A DNA stretch of 5,494 nucleotides from Clostridiaceae bacterium. GTDB lineage: Bacteria; Bacillota; Clostridia; UMGS1883; JAAYMJ01. The position numbers and the translations under genes were made by a program. Positions 1-5,323 of the stretch are shown here, piece by piece. Position 1 is the first letter of the stretch; each line of letters opens with the position of its first letter. Below the pieces are notes generated by a model. The model had not been told where the DNA came from. It saw only the letters and a list, made by a program, of their open reading frames with translations, and did no database searches. The stretch covers positions 1 to 5,494 of the forward strand of contig JAAYMJ010000235.1 in the NCBI GenBank assembly GCA_012521455.1, written 5' to 3'.

Positions 1-2341
1 CCACAATGTCTAAAAAGAAGTGGCTGCCGTAGGATAGTTCAGGCATAAAGCCGTCTTTTTTGGAGGAGTATTCGCACAAAACCTTCATATTGCTTATTTC
101 TGAAAAATGGACGGGCACGCCTAGTGAGGGGGTTGTGCTTCCCCAGCGGCCTGGGCCTATAAGAATTGTGTTTTTATCCTTCATAATTTCGTTGATTTTT
201 CCGATAATTCTTGCCACTTCGTATTTTTGCTGTTCGTTTAGGGAAAGATAACTGCTTGCGTTAATAAATATTGCATAATCCAATGACATCCTGACACTTC
301 CGCCCATGAAGTTGCCGCACGCTTTAAAAAGGCAGTCCTTTTCCCCGACAATTTCAGGGATTATTACGGTTTTACCCAAGCCTTTGGTTTGCAAGGGGCG
401 GCATTGGAGAAGGTTTATTTTGAATTTCCCATCCTTTGTAAAGTTTGCGGTAAATTCTATATCAACGGGGTAGTCATAAGCCTTTTGCAAAACGGAAAGC
501 ATTTGCCTCATAATCTGTGGAAAATCAGTTTGTGAAAGAAGTTTTTTAAAGTCTAAAATATAGGGGGTTTTAAGGTTGGTATAGCCTAATTCCCTGTACC
601 TTGCCGCGGTGGTATGGTCGTAGCTTAAAAACAGGTCTTTGTCCGCTTTTAGGGGAAGGTCCAAAACTTTATCCACATCAAGGGTTTTGAAAGCATTCTC
701 CTCTAAGGACAAAAGGTCCATCCTGTGCTGGGAGAATTTCTTTTGGTCCTCATAATTCATGGGGGGGATTCTTTTGGGGTCGTCAAGGCATATAATTTTC
801 ACATAGTCCCCGCCGGTCCTGTCAACGGCCCTTGTTCCCAAACCAAACACAAGCCGGAGCATTCCCGCGCTCACGTCGATAGTATTATCCCATACATATA
901 AGTTTTGGGAGTTCCCCACCCCCGCTATATGGGGGAAGAAATATTCCCCGAACCTGTCTCCTGAAACCCGCTGCACCAAAATTGCCATTTGTTCGTCTAA
1001 AAAGGCAAGGCCGCGGTTCATGCGGTAATTTAGGGCGTCTTTGTCCATGGTGCTGGCATAAACTTTCCGTACCGCCTGTTCAAAGGCTTCATATCGTTCC
1101 TGCGGGGTTCCCTGGTTTACGCAAAACACGCTTTCGTATTTTCCCGCAAAGGCGTTTCCGAAGTTATCTTCCAAAAGCGAGCTTGAACGGATAATGATTG
1201 GGGACTGCCCGAAATACTCAAGCATTTGGATAAACTGTTCCTGAATGTCCTTTGGGAATGTGCCGTGCAAGAGTTTTTCCTTAAGTTCTTCGGCGTATTT
1301 ATAATACCCTTCGGGGGTTTTTTGCTTTGTTCGCAGGGACCACCACCCGTTTTGCACAATGTAGGTGTAAAAAACGTCAGCGCCGATATAAAAAGAGTCG
1401 TGGGGTTCTAAAATTGAGGAAAGCCCGCTGCTTTCTGTTTCCAAGATTTTTCTCGCTAACAACATCCCCACGCTTTTCCCGCCGATAAAACCGGTACCAA
1501 TAAGCCTTTGGGAAATATTTAATATATCTTTTAAGGTAAAATACTTTAAGCATAGCTCAAACATCCTTGAGTCGTTTCCAATAAGCATGCCCATGAGCTT
1601 TTTCTTTGTGGACTCCTGCTTTTTTAAAGAGGAGTTTAGCACTTTTTTGGCGTCTTCAAAAATCGTGTTCCAATAGTCAAGTTTTAGTTCCCCGCGGCTT
1701 ATGTTTTTAAAAAGTTCCGAGGCGTCAAAGCTTGAGGTGATGGATACCGCCTCACATTCATTGACAAGGTGGGGGAAAAACATGGTGGGGGAATACCTTT
1801 GCCATACTTTTAGGGGATGAATGTAGGTTTTACCGCTTATTTGGTACAAATCCAATAACAGCTGGGTGGTTTCACGTATCCCCGCAATGGTATTGTAGGT
1901 GTGGGAATTTCTTTTTATCGCAAAATACGCAATGGTATCAAGCTCGAATAAGTAGGGGCATGTGGCTTTGAAGAAGTTCCCAATCATTAAGTCCGAATGC
2001 CAGTATTTTAATAAGTCCGTTAAACAGTCAAAAACGTAAAATGCGCGCTTCCCTTCTTTTGTGATTATATTGTGAATTTGGGTGGTAAAGCTTTCAAAGC
2101 CCATGTTTGCGTCTACAAAATAGGTTTTTATTTCCCCCTCAATTAATGGCTCGTGGCTGGAAAAGCGGATGTAGACAGGGTTTATGTTATTTTGTCTTGC
2201 GCTTTTTATAAAAAAGCCTGCCATCTTTTTGTAGCCTTCCAGATTATCCACCTGCCACACCACGTTGTCACCAAAGCGGAGAAAGTCTATGACTTCATCA
2301 AATCCTGAAAGCCCGGTGCTAACTTTTTCGTATAAATTCAT
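1..2341 (-). CDS. PEP/pyruvate-binding (PPDK_N ATP-grasp) protein with degenerate KaiC-like N-terminal domain, 3' end off the window
   Basis: I translated this frame codon by codon: 780 uninterrupted codons from ATG at 2341 to the left edge, so the C-terminus is missing. Residues about 7-230 resemble a RecA/KaiC-type domain: STGLSGFDE (8-16), GDNVVWQVD (24-32) where a Walker A loop would lie but without GxxxxGKT, and a Walker-B-like FYVFDCLTDLL (101-111). Residues about 282-651 form an ATP-grasp PEP/pyruvate-binding domain: TGFIGGKSVGM (283-293), IRSSSLLED (384-392), FAGKYESVF (398-406), ILVQRV (454-459), DIEFT (627-631) and QCRPLQ (646-651), the last two matching the metal/ATP-binding end of PPDK and PEP synthase. 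GPGRWGS (729-735) follows, typical of this stand-alone family. No swivelling phosphohistidine domain is seen up to residue 780. By family it should bind ATP and phosphorylate or dikinase a substrate in the cytoplasm; the substrate is unknown. It is not a classical PpsA or PpdK. The start is supported by GGGGGTGG five bases upstream and by the domain beginning at once. Confidence 0.9.
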   Translation of the reverse strand, partial: MNLYEKVSTGLSGFDEVIDFLRFGDNVVWQVDNLEGYKKMAGFFIKSARQNNINPVYIRFSSHEPLIEGEIKTYFVDANMGFESFTTQIHNIITKEGKRAFYVFDCLTDLLKYWHSDLMIGNFFKATCPYLFELDTIAYFAIKRNSHTYNTIAGIRETTQLLLDLYQISGKTYIHPLKVWQRYSPTMFFPHLVNECEAVSITSSFDASELFKNISRGELKLDYWNTIFEDAKKVLNSSLKKQESTKKKLMGMLIGNDSRMFELCLKYFTLKDILNISQRLIGTGFIGGKSVGMLLARKILETESSGLSSILEPHDSFYIGADVFYTYIVQNGWWSLRTKQKTPEGYYKYAEELKEKLLHGTFPKDIQEQFIQMLEYFGQSPIIIRSSSLLEDNFGNAFAGKYESVFCVNQGTPQERYEAFEQAVRKVYASTMDKDALNYRMNRGLAFLDEQMAILVQRVSGDRFGEYFFPHIAGVGNSQNLYVWDNTIDVSAGMLRLVFGLGTRAVDRTGGDYVKIICLDDPKRIPPMNYEDQKKFSQHRMDLLSLEENAFKTLDVDKVLDLPLKADKDLFLSYDHTTAARYRELGYTNLKTPYILDFKKLLSQTDFPQIMRQMLSVLQKAYDYPVDIEFTANFTKDGKFKINLLQCRPLQTKGLGKTVIIPEIVGEKDCLFKACGNFMGGSVRMSLDYAIFINASSYLSLNEQQKYEVARIIGKINEIMKDKNTILIGPGRWGSTTPSLGVPVHFSEISNMKVLCEYSSKKDGFMPELSYGSHFFLDIV

Positions 2342-2344
2342 ACG

Positions 2345-2380
2345 CCACCCCCGAATTTGGAATTATTATTTTTTATTATA
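2345..2380 (-). promoter_or_regulatory. Putative -10 box and ribosome binding site of the PEP/pyruvate-binding gene
   Basis: Read on the minus strand, a perfect TATAAT lies at 2380-2375 and a G-rich Shine-Dalgarno-like GGGGGTGG at 2352-2345, five bases before the ATG at 2341. No good -35 box is visible: the hexamer 17 bases upstream is AGCGCA. The promoter is therefore weak, activator-dependent or read by another sigma factor. A promoter is needed somewhere in 2342-2413 because a terminator lies immediately upstream. Confidence 0.45.
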
Positions 2381-2409
2381 CTATAAAACCATATTTTTGC
2401 GCTATGATT

Positions 2410-2709
2410 TTAATAAAAAAAGCCACTGCAAAAGCAGTGGCTTTTTGTCCAGCCATTTTCAGCGGTAACGGTAATTTCAATTATTTTTTTCCCGACTTCT
2501 AACGGGCAAACTCCTGAAGTATCACCGTTTATTAACACTCGTGGGTGCTCTTTTCGGGGAAAAACCCCGTTTGGGCTTTTATCAGGTTTAAAAACTCAGA
2601 ATAATAGCTTTTTAGATATTTCTTCCCTTTTACTTTGCACAAAAAACGCAATCCTGCGGAATTCTTCATCTATGGGGCCAATGCTTACGATGTAGTTTGG
2701 TTTGGGCAT
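2410..2709 (-). pseudogene. Broken minus-strand frame with a cadherin-like (Ig-like) domain fragment
   Basis: From ATG at 2709 the frame reads 37 codons (beginning MPKPNYIVSIGPIDEEF) to TGA at 2596-2598. It then continues in the same frame, with no further stop until TAA at 2410-2412. This second part contains VLINGDTSG and PLEVGKKIIEITVTAENGW at roughly 2446-2541. That fits the bacterial cadherin-like beta-sandwich repeat (PF12733-type: NG..SG....L.VG.N.I.I.VTAEDG.T), usually found in exported surface proteins. The final YTITV-like strand is missing, because the frame runs into the terminator hairpin at 2446. A different frame, 2532-2669, is also open for 45 codons and begins MKNSAGLRFL, so a frameshift history is possible. 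No good RBS and no signal peptide are seen. I read it as gene debris; a short expressed ORF cannot be excluded. Confidence 0.35.
2414..2446. terminator. Bidirectional rho-independent terminator
   Basis: A perfect 8-bp stem GCCACTGC (2422-2429) / GCAGTGGC (2434-2441) with an AAAA loop is flanked by an A-tract on the left and TTTTT on the right, so it has a U-tract in either direction. The U-tract is longer (7) when read on the minus strand. It lies about 75 bases upstream of the minus-strand gene starting at 2341 and would insulate that gene from minus-strand transcription arriving from the right. No plus-strand gene ends here, which favours a minus-strand role. Confidence 0.8.
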
Positions 2710-2723
2710 ATTCCTTTATTTTT

Positions 2724-2759
2724 AAAAAAACAGCCCCCCACAATTAAATGCGGAAGGCT
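2724..2759 (-). terminator. Minus-strand rho-independent terminator
   Basis: As minus-strand RNA, AGCCUUCCGCA (2759-2749) pairs with UGUGGGGGGCU (2742-2732) over 11 bp across a 6-base loop, followed by G and seven U. Three of the pairs are G-U wobbles. On the plus strand these become C-A mismatches, so the hairpin is stable in one direction only. This orients the signal: it ends a transcript arriving from the right. The nearest minus-strand ORF upstream of it stops at 2945. Confidence 0.75.
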
Positions 2760-2834
2760 TTTAAAGAAAAGAAATAGGATAGCTGGCTATATATTACTTC
2801 GCCATATTTAGCAAAAAGTTTAGTTTATGTGTCC

Positions 2835-2869
2835 TTATAAAAACGAAAGTCAGGCAAAGGTTTTTATAA
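2835..2869. repeat. 10-bp perfect inverted repeat
   Basis: TTATAAAAAC (2835-2844) is the exact inverse of GTTTTTATAA (2860-2869), separated by 15 bases. It has too few G-C pairs and no following U-tract for a standard terminator. It could be a stem within a minus-strand RNA ending at the terminator near 2724, or an operator-like site. No function is assigned. Confidence 0.4.
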
Positions 2870-2944
2870 AGCATGCGTTTTTGAAAAGCCCGCTTAAGCT
2901 TTTGGTTTTAGTGGTGGATTGTTTTTAGATTTATAAGTTTTTGA

Positions 2945-3169
2945 TTATTCAGTAATCCTAAACCCGTATCCAAATTTACTGCATTCAATGATTATTGCAA
3001 CTTTTAAGCCTTTACTGACGGGAAGGGATGTTGAAAAATTGCAAAAGGGGCAAATTTTAATATTCAGACCCATGCTGTTTTTGTGAAAACACTTGCCTTT
3101 TTGGGGGAATTTTTCTTCTTTTACTCTGCAATAAGGATATTTAATTATATCAAAATCCACCAAAACCAC
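2945..3169 (-). CDS. Small hypothetical protein with cysteine pairs, doubtful gene or remnant
   Basis: This is a 74-codon frame starting with GTG, with a fair AAGG about 8-10 bases upstream. It has cysteines in a zinc-ribbon-like layout: YPYC (12-15), KGKCFH (25-30) and a true CxxC pair, CPFC, at 40-43. The first pair is incomplete because a tyrosine stands where the partner cysteine would be expected. Codon choice looks ordinary for the window. Against it: no family is recognised, the start is GTG, the flanking DNA looks decayed, and an extended -10 box lies inside the first codons (3144-3152), which would leave a transcript lacking this start. A strand-specific terminator about 185 bases downstream is consistent with minus-strand transcription. 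It may be a degenerate zinc-ribbon protein. Confidence 0.3.
   Translation of the reverse strand: MVLVDFDIIKYPYCRVKEEKFPQKGKCFHKNSMGLNIKICPFCNFSTSLPVSKGLKVAIIIECSKFGYGFRITE
3144..3152 (-). promoter_or_regulatory. Possible extended -10 promoter element on the minus strand
   Basis: On the minus strand the sequence TGATATAAT is a perfect extended -10 element (TGn plus TATAAT). No convincing -35 box is seen 17 bases upstream, which extended -10 promoters can do without. Transcription would start near 3137 and run to the terminator ending near 2724, giving an RNA of about 410 bases. The region is AT-rich, so a chance match is possible. Confidence 0.3.
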
Positions 3170-3204
3170 CCTGACCCTTCATTTAGCTTTCACTTAAATT
3201 TTAA

Positions 3205-3218
3205 TAACTTTAAAGTTA
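3205..3218. repeat. 14-bp perfect palindrome TAACTTTAAAGTTA
   Basis: The two 7-base halves are exact reverse complements with no spacer, the shape of a dimeric repressor operator. It lies 36-50 bases upstream of the GTG at 3169, about where it could overlap or precede a minus-strand promoter. High local AT content makes chance plausible. Confidence 0.3.
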
Positions 3219-3289
3219 ACAAAACCGCAGTTTTCATCTTTTTTCTCATTTTTAGCATTCTTGTGAAAATTTTTGATAATTTCTATCCA

Positions 3290-3451
3290 TTATGTTACGC
3301 TTGTTAATCCCTCAATTTTTGCGGGATGTATGCCGCATGTTAAACATTCCAAGCGCAAAGCTTTCAGTCCCTAAATCCATAGCGGGTGAACATACCCATG
3401 CTGGCAGGCGCCCCCGTTTTGGCATAAAAAGCATTTCCACTGAATTTGTTA
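3290..3451 (-). pseudogene. Cysteine-rich (zinc-ribbon-like) fragment interrupted by a stop
   Basis: One minus-strand frame opens after a TAA just right of 3448 and contains WKCFLCQNGGACQHG near 3395-3439. It meets a TAG at 3371-3373, then continues in the same frame through LECLTCGIHPAKIEG to TAA at 3290-3292. The two CxxC pairs (CFLC and CLTC), 80-130 bases apart, are what a four-cysteine zinc ribbon would need. No start codon with an RBS is present and no family is recognised. The opposite strand and another minus frame are also open over much of this stretch, so coding identity is uncertain. Best read as debris of a small zinc-binding protein. Confidence 0.22.
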
Positions 3452-3600
3452 TGGTTTTTTATTACCTTCACACCATTTAAAATATTGAGGTAAAAAAGGT
3501 AATCCCATGCTTTATAAAATATATTTCTCGCAATATTAAACTATGCATAGGAAACATGAAATACCAGCGAATGCAAATGCCAACAGTAACGCCATAAAGC

Positions 3601-3640
3601 AAAAAAACCACGTCTTTGAACTATCAAAGCGTGGTTTTTA
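3601..3640. terminator. Strong bidirectional terminator, downstream of the DUF1801 gene
   Basis: AAAAACCACG (3603-3612) pairs with CGTGGTTTTT (3630-3639). Inside, after a single bulged base, CTTTGA (3614-3619) pairs with TCAAAG (3624-3629) around an ACTA loop. On the minus strand it is followed by seven U. It lies about 60 bases beyond the DUF1801 stop codon at 3699, so it most likely ends that transcript. It would also work on the plus strand, where no gene needs it. Confidence 0.85.
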
Positions 3641-3698
3641 TAAGCCGTATATTAATATGCCTTTGAAACATATACGCCCGCAAGGTTCATGCAGGGCT

Positions 3699-4040
3699 TT
3701 ATTTTGTTTGTTCTTCTACCCTGTATTTTACAATTTCGCGGATTAAATCCGTTGGCAAAGGTTTATCCAAGGGAAACTGCACGGCGCCTTTTGAGGTTTT
3801 ATAGCCTGAAAGCTTTTCTTTGAATGCTAAAATTCCCTCAGGCTGTGGGTAAAAGCCTATGTGATTTTTAAAAGCGGCAAAATGGACCAGCCATTTCCCG
3901 TTTAAATCATATGTGGGCATTCTCATGCAAATCCGCTCGGTTGCCTGCGGGGCCAACTCACGGATAATATTCCTTATGGCAGTCAGTCTTTCCCGCACAT
4001 GTTCTGGAAAACCTTCAATGTACTTGTCCACTTCATTCAT
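3699..4040 (-). CDS. DUF1801 family protein (YdhG/Fra-like, frataxin-like fold, putative iron chaperone)
   Basis: A complete 113-residue cytoplasmic protein without signal peptide or membrane segments, of normal length for DUF1801. Family landmarks are in order: VDKYIEGFPEHVRERL (4-19), MPTY (41-44), LVHFAAFKNHIGFYP (51-65) and YKTSKGAVQFPLDKPLP (80-96). Bacillus subtilis YdhG (Fra), of this family, has been described as a frataxin-like iron chaperone for iron-sulfur assembly. Transfer of that role here is inference, since many DUF1801 proteins are uncharacterised. The ATG at 4040 is preceded by a strong AAAGGAGG about nine bases upstream. The gene is monocistronic: its own promoter region is shared divergently with the chromate transporter pair, and a strong terminator follows at 3601-3640. 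Confidence 0.88.
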   Translation of the reverse strand: MNEVDKYIEGFPEHVRERLTAIRNIIRELAPQATERICMRMPTYDLNGKWLVHFAAFKNHIGFYPQPEGILAFKEKLSGYKTSKGAVQFPLDKPLPTDLIREIVKYRVEEQTK

Positions 4041-4049
4041 CTAAAAAAC

Positions 4050-4076
4050 CCTCCTTTATCATTGTTTTTTATTATA
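4050..4076 (-). promoter_or_regulatory. -10 box and ribosome binding site of the DUF1801 gene
   Basis: On the minus strand TATAAT lies at 4076-4071 and AAAGGAGG at 4057-4050, ahead of the ATG at 4040. The -35 region (AATTTA, 17 bases upstream) is poor. A tandem heptamer TTTGGAATTTGGAA (plus-strand 4077-4090) sits directly upstream of the -10, inside the spacer, where a regulator could bind. Confidence 0.5.
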
Positions 4077-4108
4077 TTTGGAATTTGGAATACTAAATTT
4101 ATGTTTTG

Positions 4109-4143
4109 TGATACAATTATATAATCAAGCGGCAAAAAGGAGG
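4109..4143 (+). promoter_or_regulatory. Promoter elements and ribosome binding site of the chromate transporter pair
   Basis: TGATACAAT (4109-4117) is an extended -10 element. A perfect TATAAT also occurs at 4120-4125; either could serve, and neither has a good -35 box. AAAGGAGG at 4136-4143 is a strong Shine-Dalgarno sequence eight bases before the ATG at 4152. The leader is under 35 bases, which leaves no room for a riboswitch. Confidence 0.5.
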
Positions 4144-4151
4144 ATTGGGGC

Positions 4152-4733
4152 ATGGAGGGTAAAAAAAGCACTTATTTAACATTGTTTAAGTCCACCTTTT
4201 ATTTAAGCGCTTTTACCATTGGAGGGGGATATGTCATTGTACCGCTTATGAAAAAGAAATTTGTTGATGACCTGCACTGGATCAAGGAAGAAGAAATGTT
4301 AAATTTAACGGCAATTGCGCAATCCTCCCCAGGGCCTGTGGCGGTCAACGCGGCGATACTTTTAGGGTACAGGGTTGCCGGGATATTGGGGGCTTTAATT
4401 ACTATTTTAGGAACAATTCTGCCTCCTTTTATAACCCTTTGTATTATCTCCGTTTTTTACGCGGCATTTAGGGATAACATTGTAGTAAACTCGGTTTTAA
4501 AAGGAATGCAGGCAGGTGTTGCCGCTGTAATCGCGGATGTGGTGATAAACCTTGGGGGAAACGTCATAAAGCAAAAGGACATGGTGTCCGTAATAGTTTT
4601 AGCTTGCGCGTTTTTTGCCACATATATTTGGAAGGTTAATGTTATGTATATTATTTTAGCAGGCGGGTGTACCGGTGCGGCAAGATTTTTCCTTAAAATG
4701 AAAAATTCCCAAAAAGGCGGCGGTATCAAATGA
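4152..4733 (+). CDS. chrA: Chromate transporter, first half-size CHR subunit
   Basis: A complete 193-residue integral membrane protein made of a single CHR domain, about half the size of long-chain ChrA proteins such as that of Pseudomonas. CHR landmarks are FTIGGGYVIVPLM (21-33), W43, AQSSPGPVAVNAA (56-68), the glycine-rich GYRVAGILGA (72-81) and a proline pair at 91-92. Several hydrophobic segments follow, at about 76-105, 121-136, 144-160 and 163-180, and the end is basic. Long-chain ChrA exports chromate through the cytoplasmic membrane. Short-chain CHR proteins work in pairs, as in Bacillus subtilis, and the immediate overlap with a second CHR gene fits this. The substrate is assigned by family only; many such genes are annotated without tested chromate resistance. 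Confidence 0.92.
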   Translation: MEGKKSTYLTLFKSTFYLSAFTIGGGYVIVPLMKKKFVDDLHWIKEEEMLNLTAIAQSSPGPVAVNAAILLGYRVAGILGALITILGTILPPFITLCIISVFYAAFRDNIVVNSVLKGMQAGVAAVIADVVINLGGNVIKQKDMVSVIVLACAFFATYIWKVNVMYIILAGGCTGAARFFLKMKNSQKGGGIK

Positions 4734-5293
4734 TACTTTTAAAGCTTTTTTTAAGTTTTTTTCAAATCGGCTTATTCAGCATTGGCGGGGGCATGGCCGC
4801 AATCCCCCTTATACAAAACCAAGTGGTTGATTTGAACCATTGGCTTTCTTTGGCTGAATTCACCGACCTTATTACCATAGCGGAAATGACGCCCGGCCCC
4901 ATTGCCATAAACTCTGCCACTTTTGTGGGAATAAGGATTGCGGGAATATTTGGGGCGGTTGTTTCAACCTTAGGGTGTATTCTGCCGTCATGCATAATTG
5001 TTTCAATTTTAGCGTGGATTTATTTTAAATTTAAAGACCTGAAGGTGTTGCAAACAATATTGGCAGGTTTAAGGCCCGTCATTGTAGCCATGATTGCGTC
5101 AGCGGGGCTTTCCATCTTTATAGTGGCTATTTGGGGGGAAGGGGGTTTTTCAACAAATCCCAAGACTTTAAACTTTATTTCCCTTTTATTATTCTTTTCC
5201 GCTATATTTGTTTTAAGAAAATGGAAAACAAACCCCATTTTTGTAATTCTCGGGTCAGGAATAATCGGCGGGGTGATTAATTTATTGGCATAA
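4730..5293 (+). CDS. chrA: Chromate transporter, second half-size CHR subunit
   Basis: A complete 187-residue membrane protein, again one CHR domain: FSIGGGMAAIPLI (16-28), W38, AEMTPGPIAINSA (51-63), GIRIAGIFGA (67-76) and P86. The remainder is mostly hydrophobic, including a stretch at 147-162 and a short glycine-rich C-terminal segment at 170-186. Its ATG overlaps the stop of the first subunit in ATGA (4730-4733), which implies translational coupling and roughly equal amounts. AAGGCGGCGG just upstream can act as its RBS. Together the two products would correspond to the two halves of a long-chain ChrA, with opposite topologies predicted for the family. Transcription ends close to a convergent gene, whose stop is only 18 bases away. 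Confidence 0.92.
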   Translation: MILLKLFLSFFQIGLFSIGGGMAAIPLIQNQVVDLNHWLSLAEFTDLITIAEMTPGPIAINSATFVGIRIAGIFGAVVSTLGCILPSCIIVSILAWIYFKFKDLKVLQTILAGLRPVIVAMIASAGLSIFIVAIWGEGGFSTNPKTLNFISLLLFFSAIFVLRKWKTNPIFVILGSGIIGGVINLLA

Positions 5294-5323
5294 TGTTTAC
5301 TGCCCTCATGTTCAATTATTGCC
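5287..5323. terminator. Weak candidate terminator between convergent genes
   Basis: GGCATAAT (5287-5294) pairs with ATTATTGCC (5315-5323), with one bulged T and a 20-base loop, followed on the plus strand by TTTATTTAATC. It spans both stop codons. The stem is short and the loop long, so this is only a candidate, but no better signal is present between the genes. Confidence 0.3.

Larger units (their letters stand above)
2342..3698. other. Gene-poor interval of about 1.36 kb
   Basis: No intact gene of recognisable family is present between the PEP/pyruvate-binding gene and the DUF1801 gene. Apart from the terminators and fragments listed separately, the DNA is AT-rich with frequent stops in all frames. 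The plus-strand frames of 60-75 codons here (for example at 3083-3307 and 3292-3480) lack ribosome binding sites and recognisable sequence. 3452-3600 holds nothing I can assign. No tRNA, CRISPR repeat, RNase P, tmRNA or SRP RNA signature was noticed. Confidence 0.6.

Noticed and set aside
1117..1411. Open frames of 60-80 codons on both strands inside the large minus-strand gene
   Set aside because: They lie out of frame within 780 uninterrupted codons that carry recognised ATP-grasp motifs, so they are shadows.
1..2341. Possible frameshift or internal stop in the large gene
   Set aside because: I checked every codon on the minus strand in this frame and found none; it simply runs off the window edge.
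2555..2569. Small hairpin CGGGG-AAAAA-CCCCG
   Set aside because: Five base pairs with no proper U-tract in either direction; too weak to call a terminator and within a degenerate frame.
3381..3402. Bulged stem AGCGGGT / ACCCatGCT with loop GAACAT
   Set aside because: Short, with a two-base bulge, and no known RNA family recognised; likely chance in a more GC-rich patch.
3083..3480. Plus-strand open frames beginning MKTLAFLGEF and MLRLLIPQFL
   Set aside because: No ribosome binding site, low-complexity phenylalanine-rich or nondescript sequence, and all terminator evidence nearby favours minus-strand transcription.
3536..3595. 19-codon hydrophobic minus-strand peptide MALLLAFAFAGISCFLCIV
   Set aside because: It resembles a membrane segment or small toxin, but has no RBS, begins right after the terminator hairpin at 3601-3640, and has no charged tail as type I toxins usually do.
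4126..4151. Riboswitch or attenuator ahead of the chromate transporter genes
   Set aside because: Only about 30 bases separate the -10 region from the start codon, too short for such a structure.
4457..5238. Minus-strand open frames of 72-90 codons across the chromate transporter genes
   Set aside because: They are antisense to two clear CHR-family genes and show no family features or ribosome binding sites.
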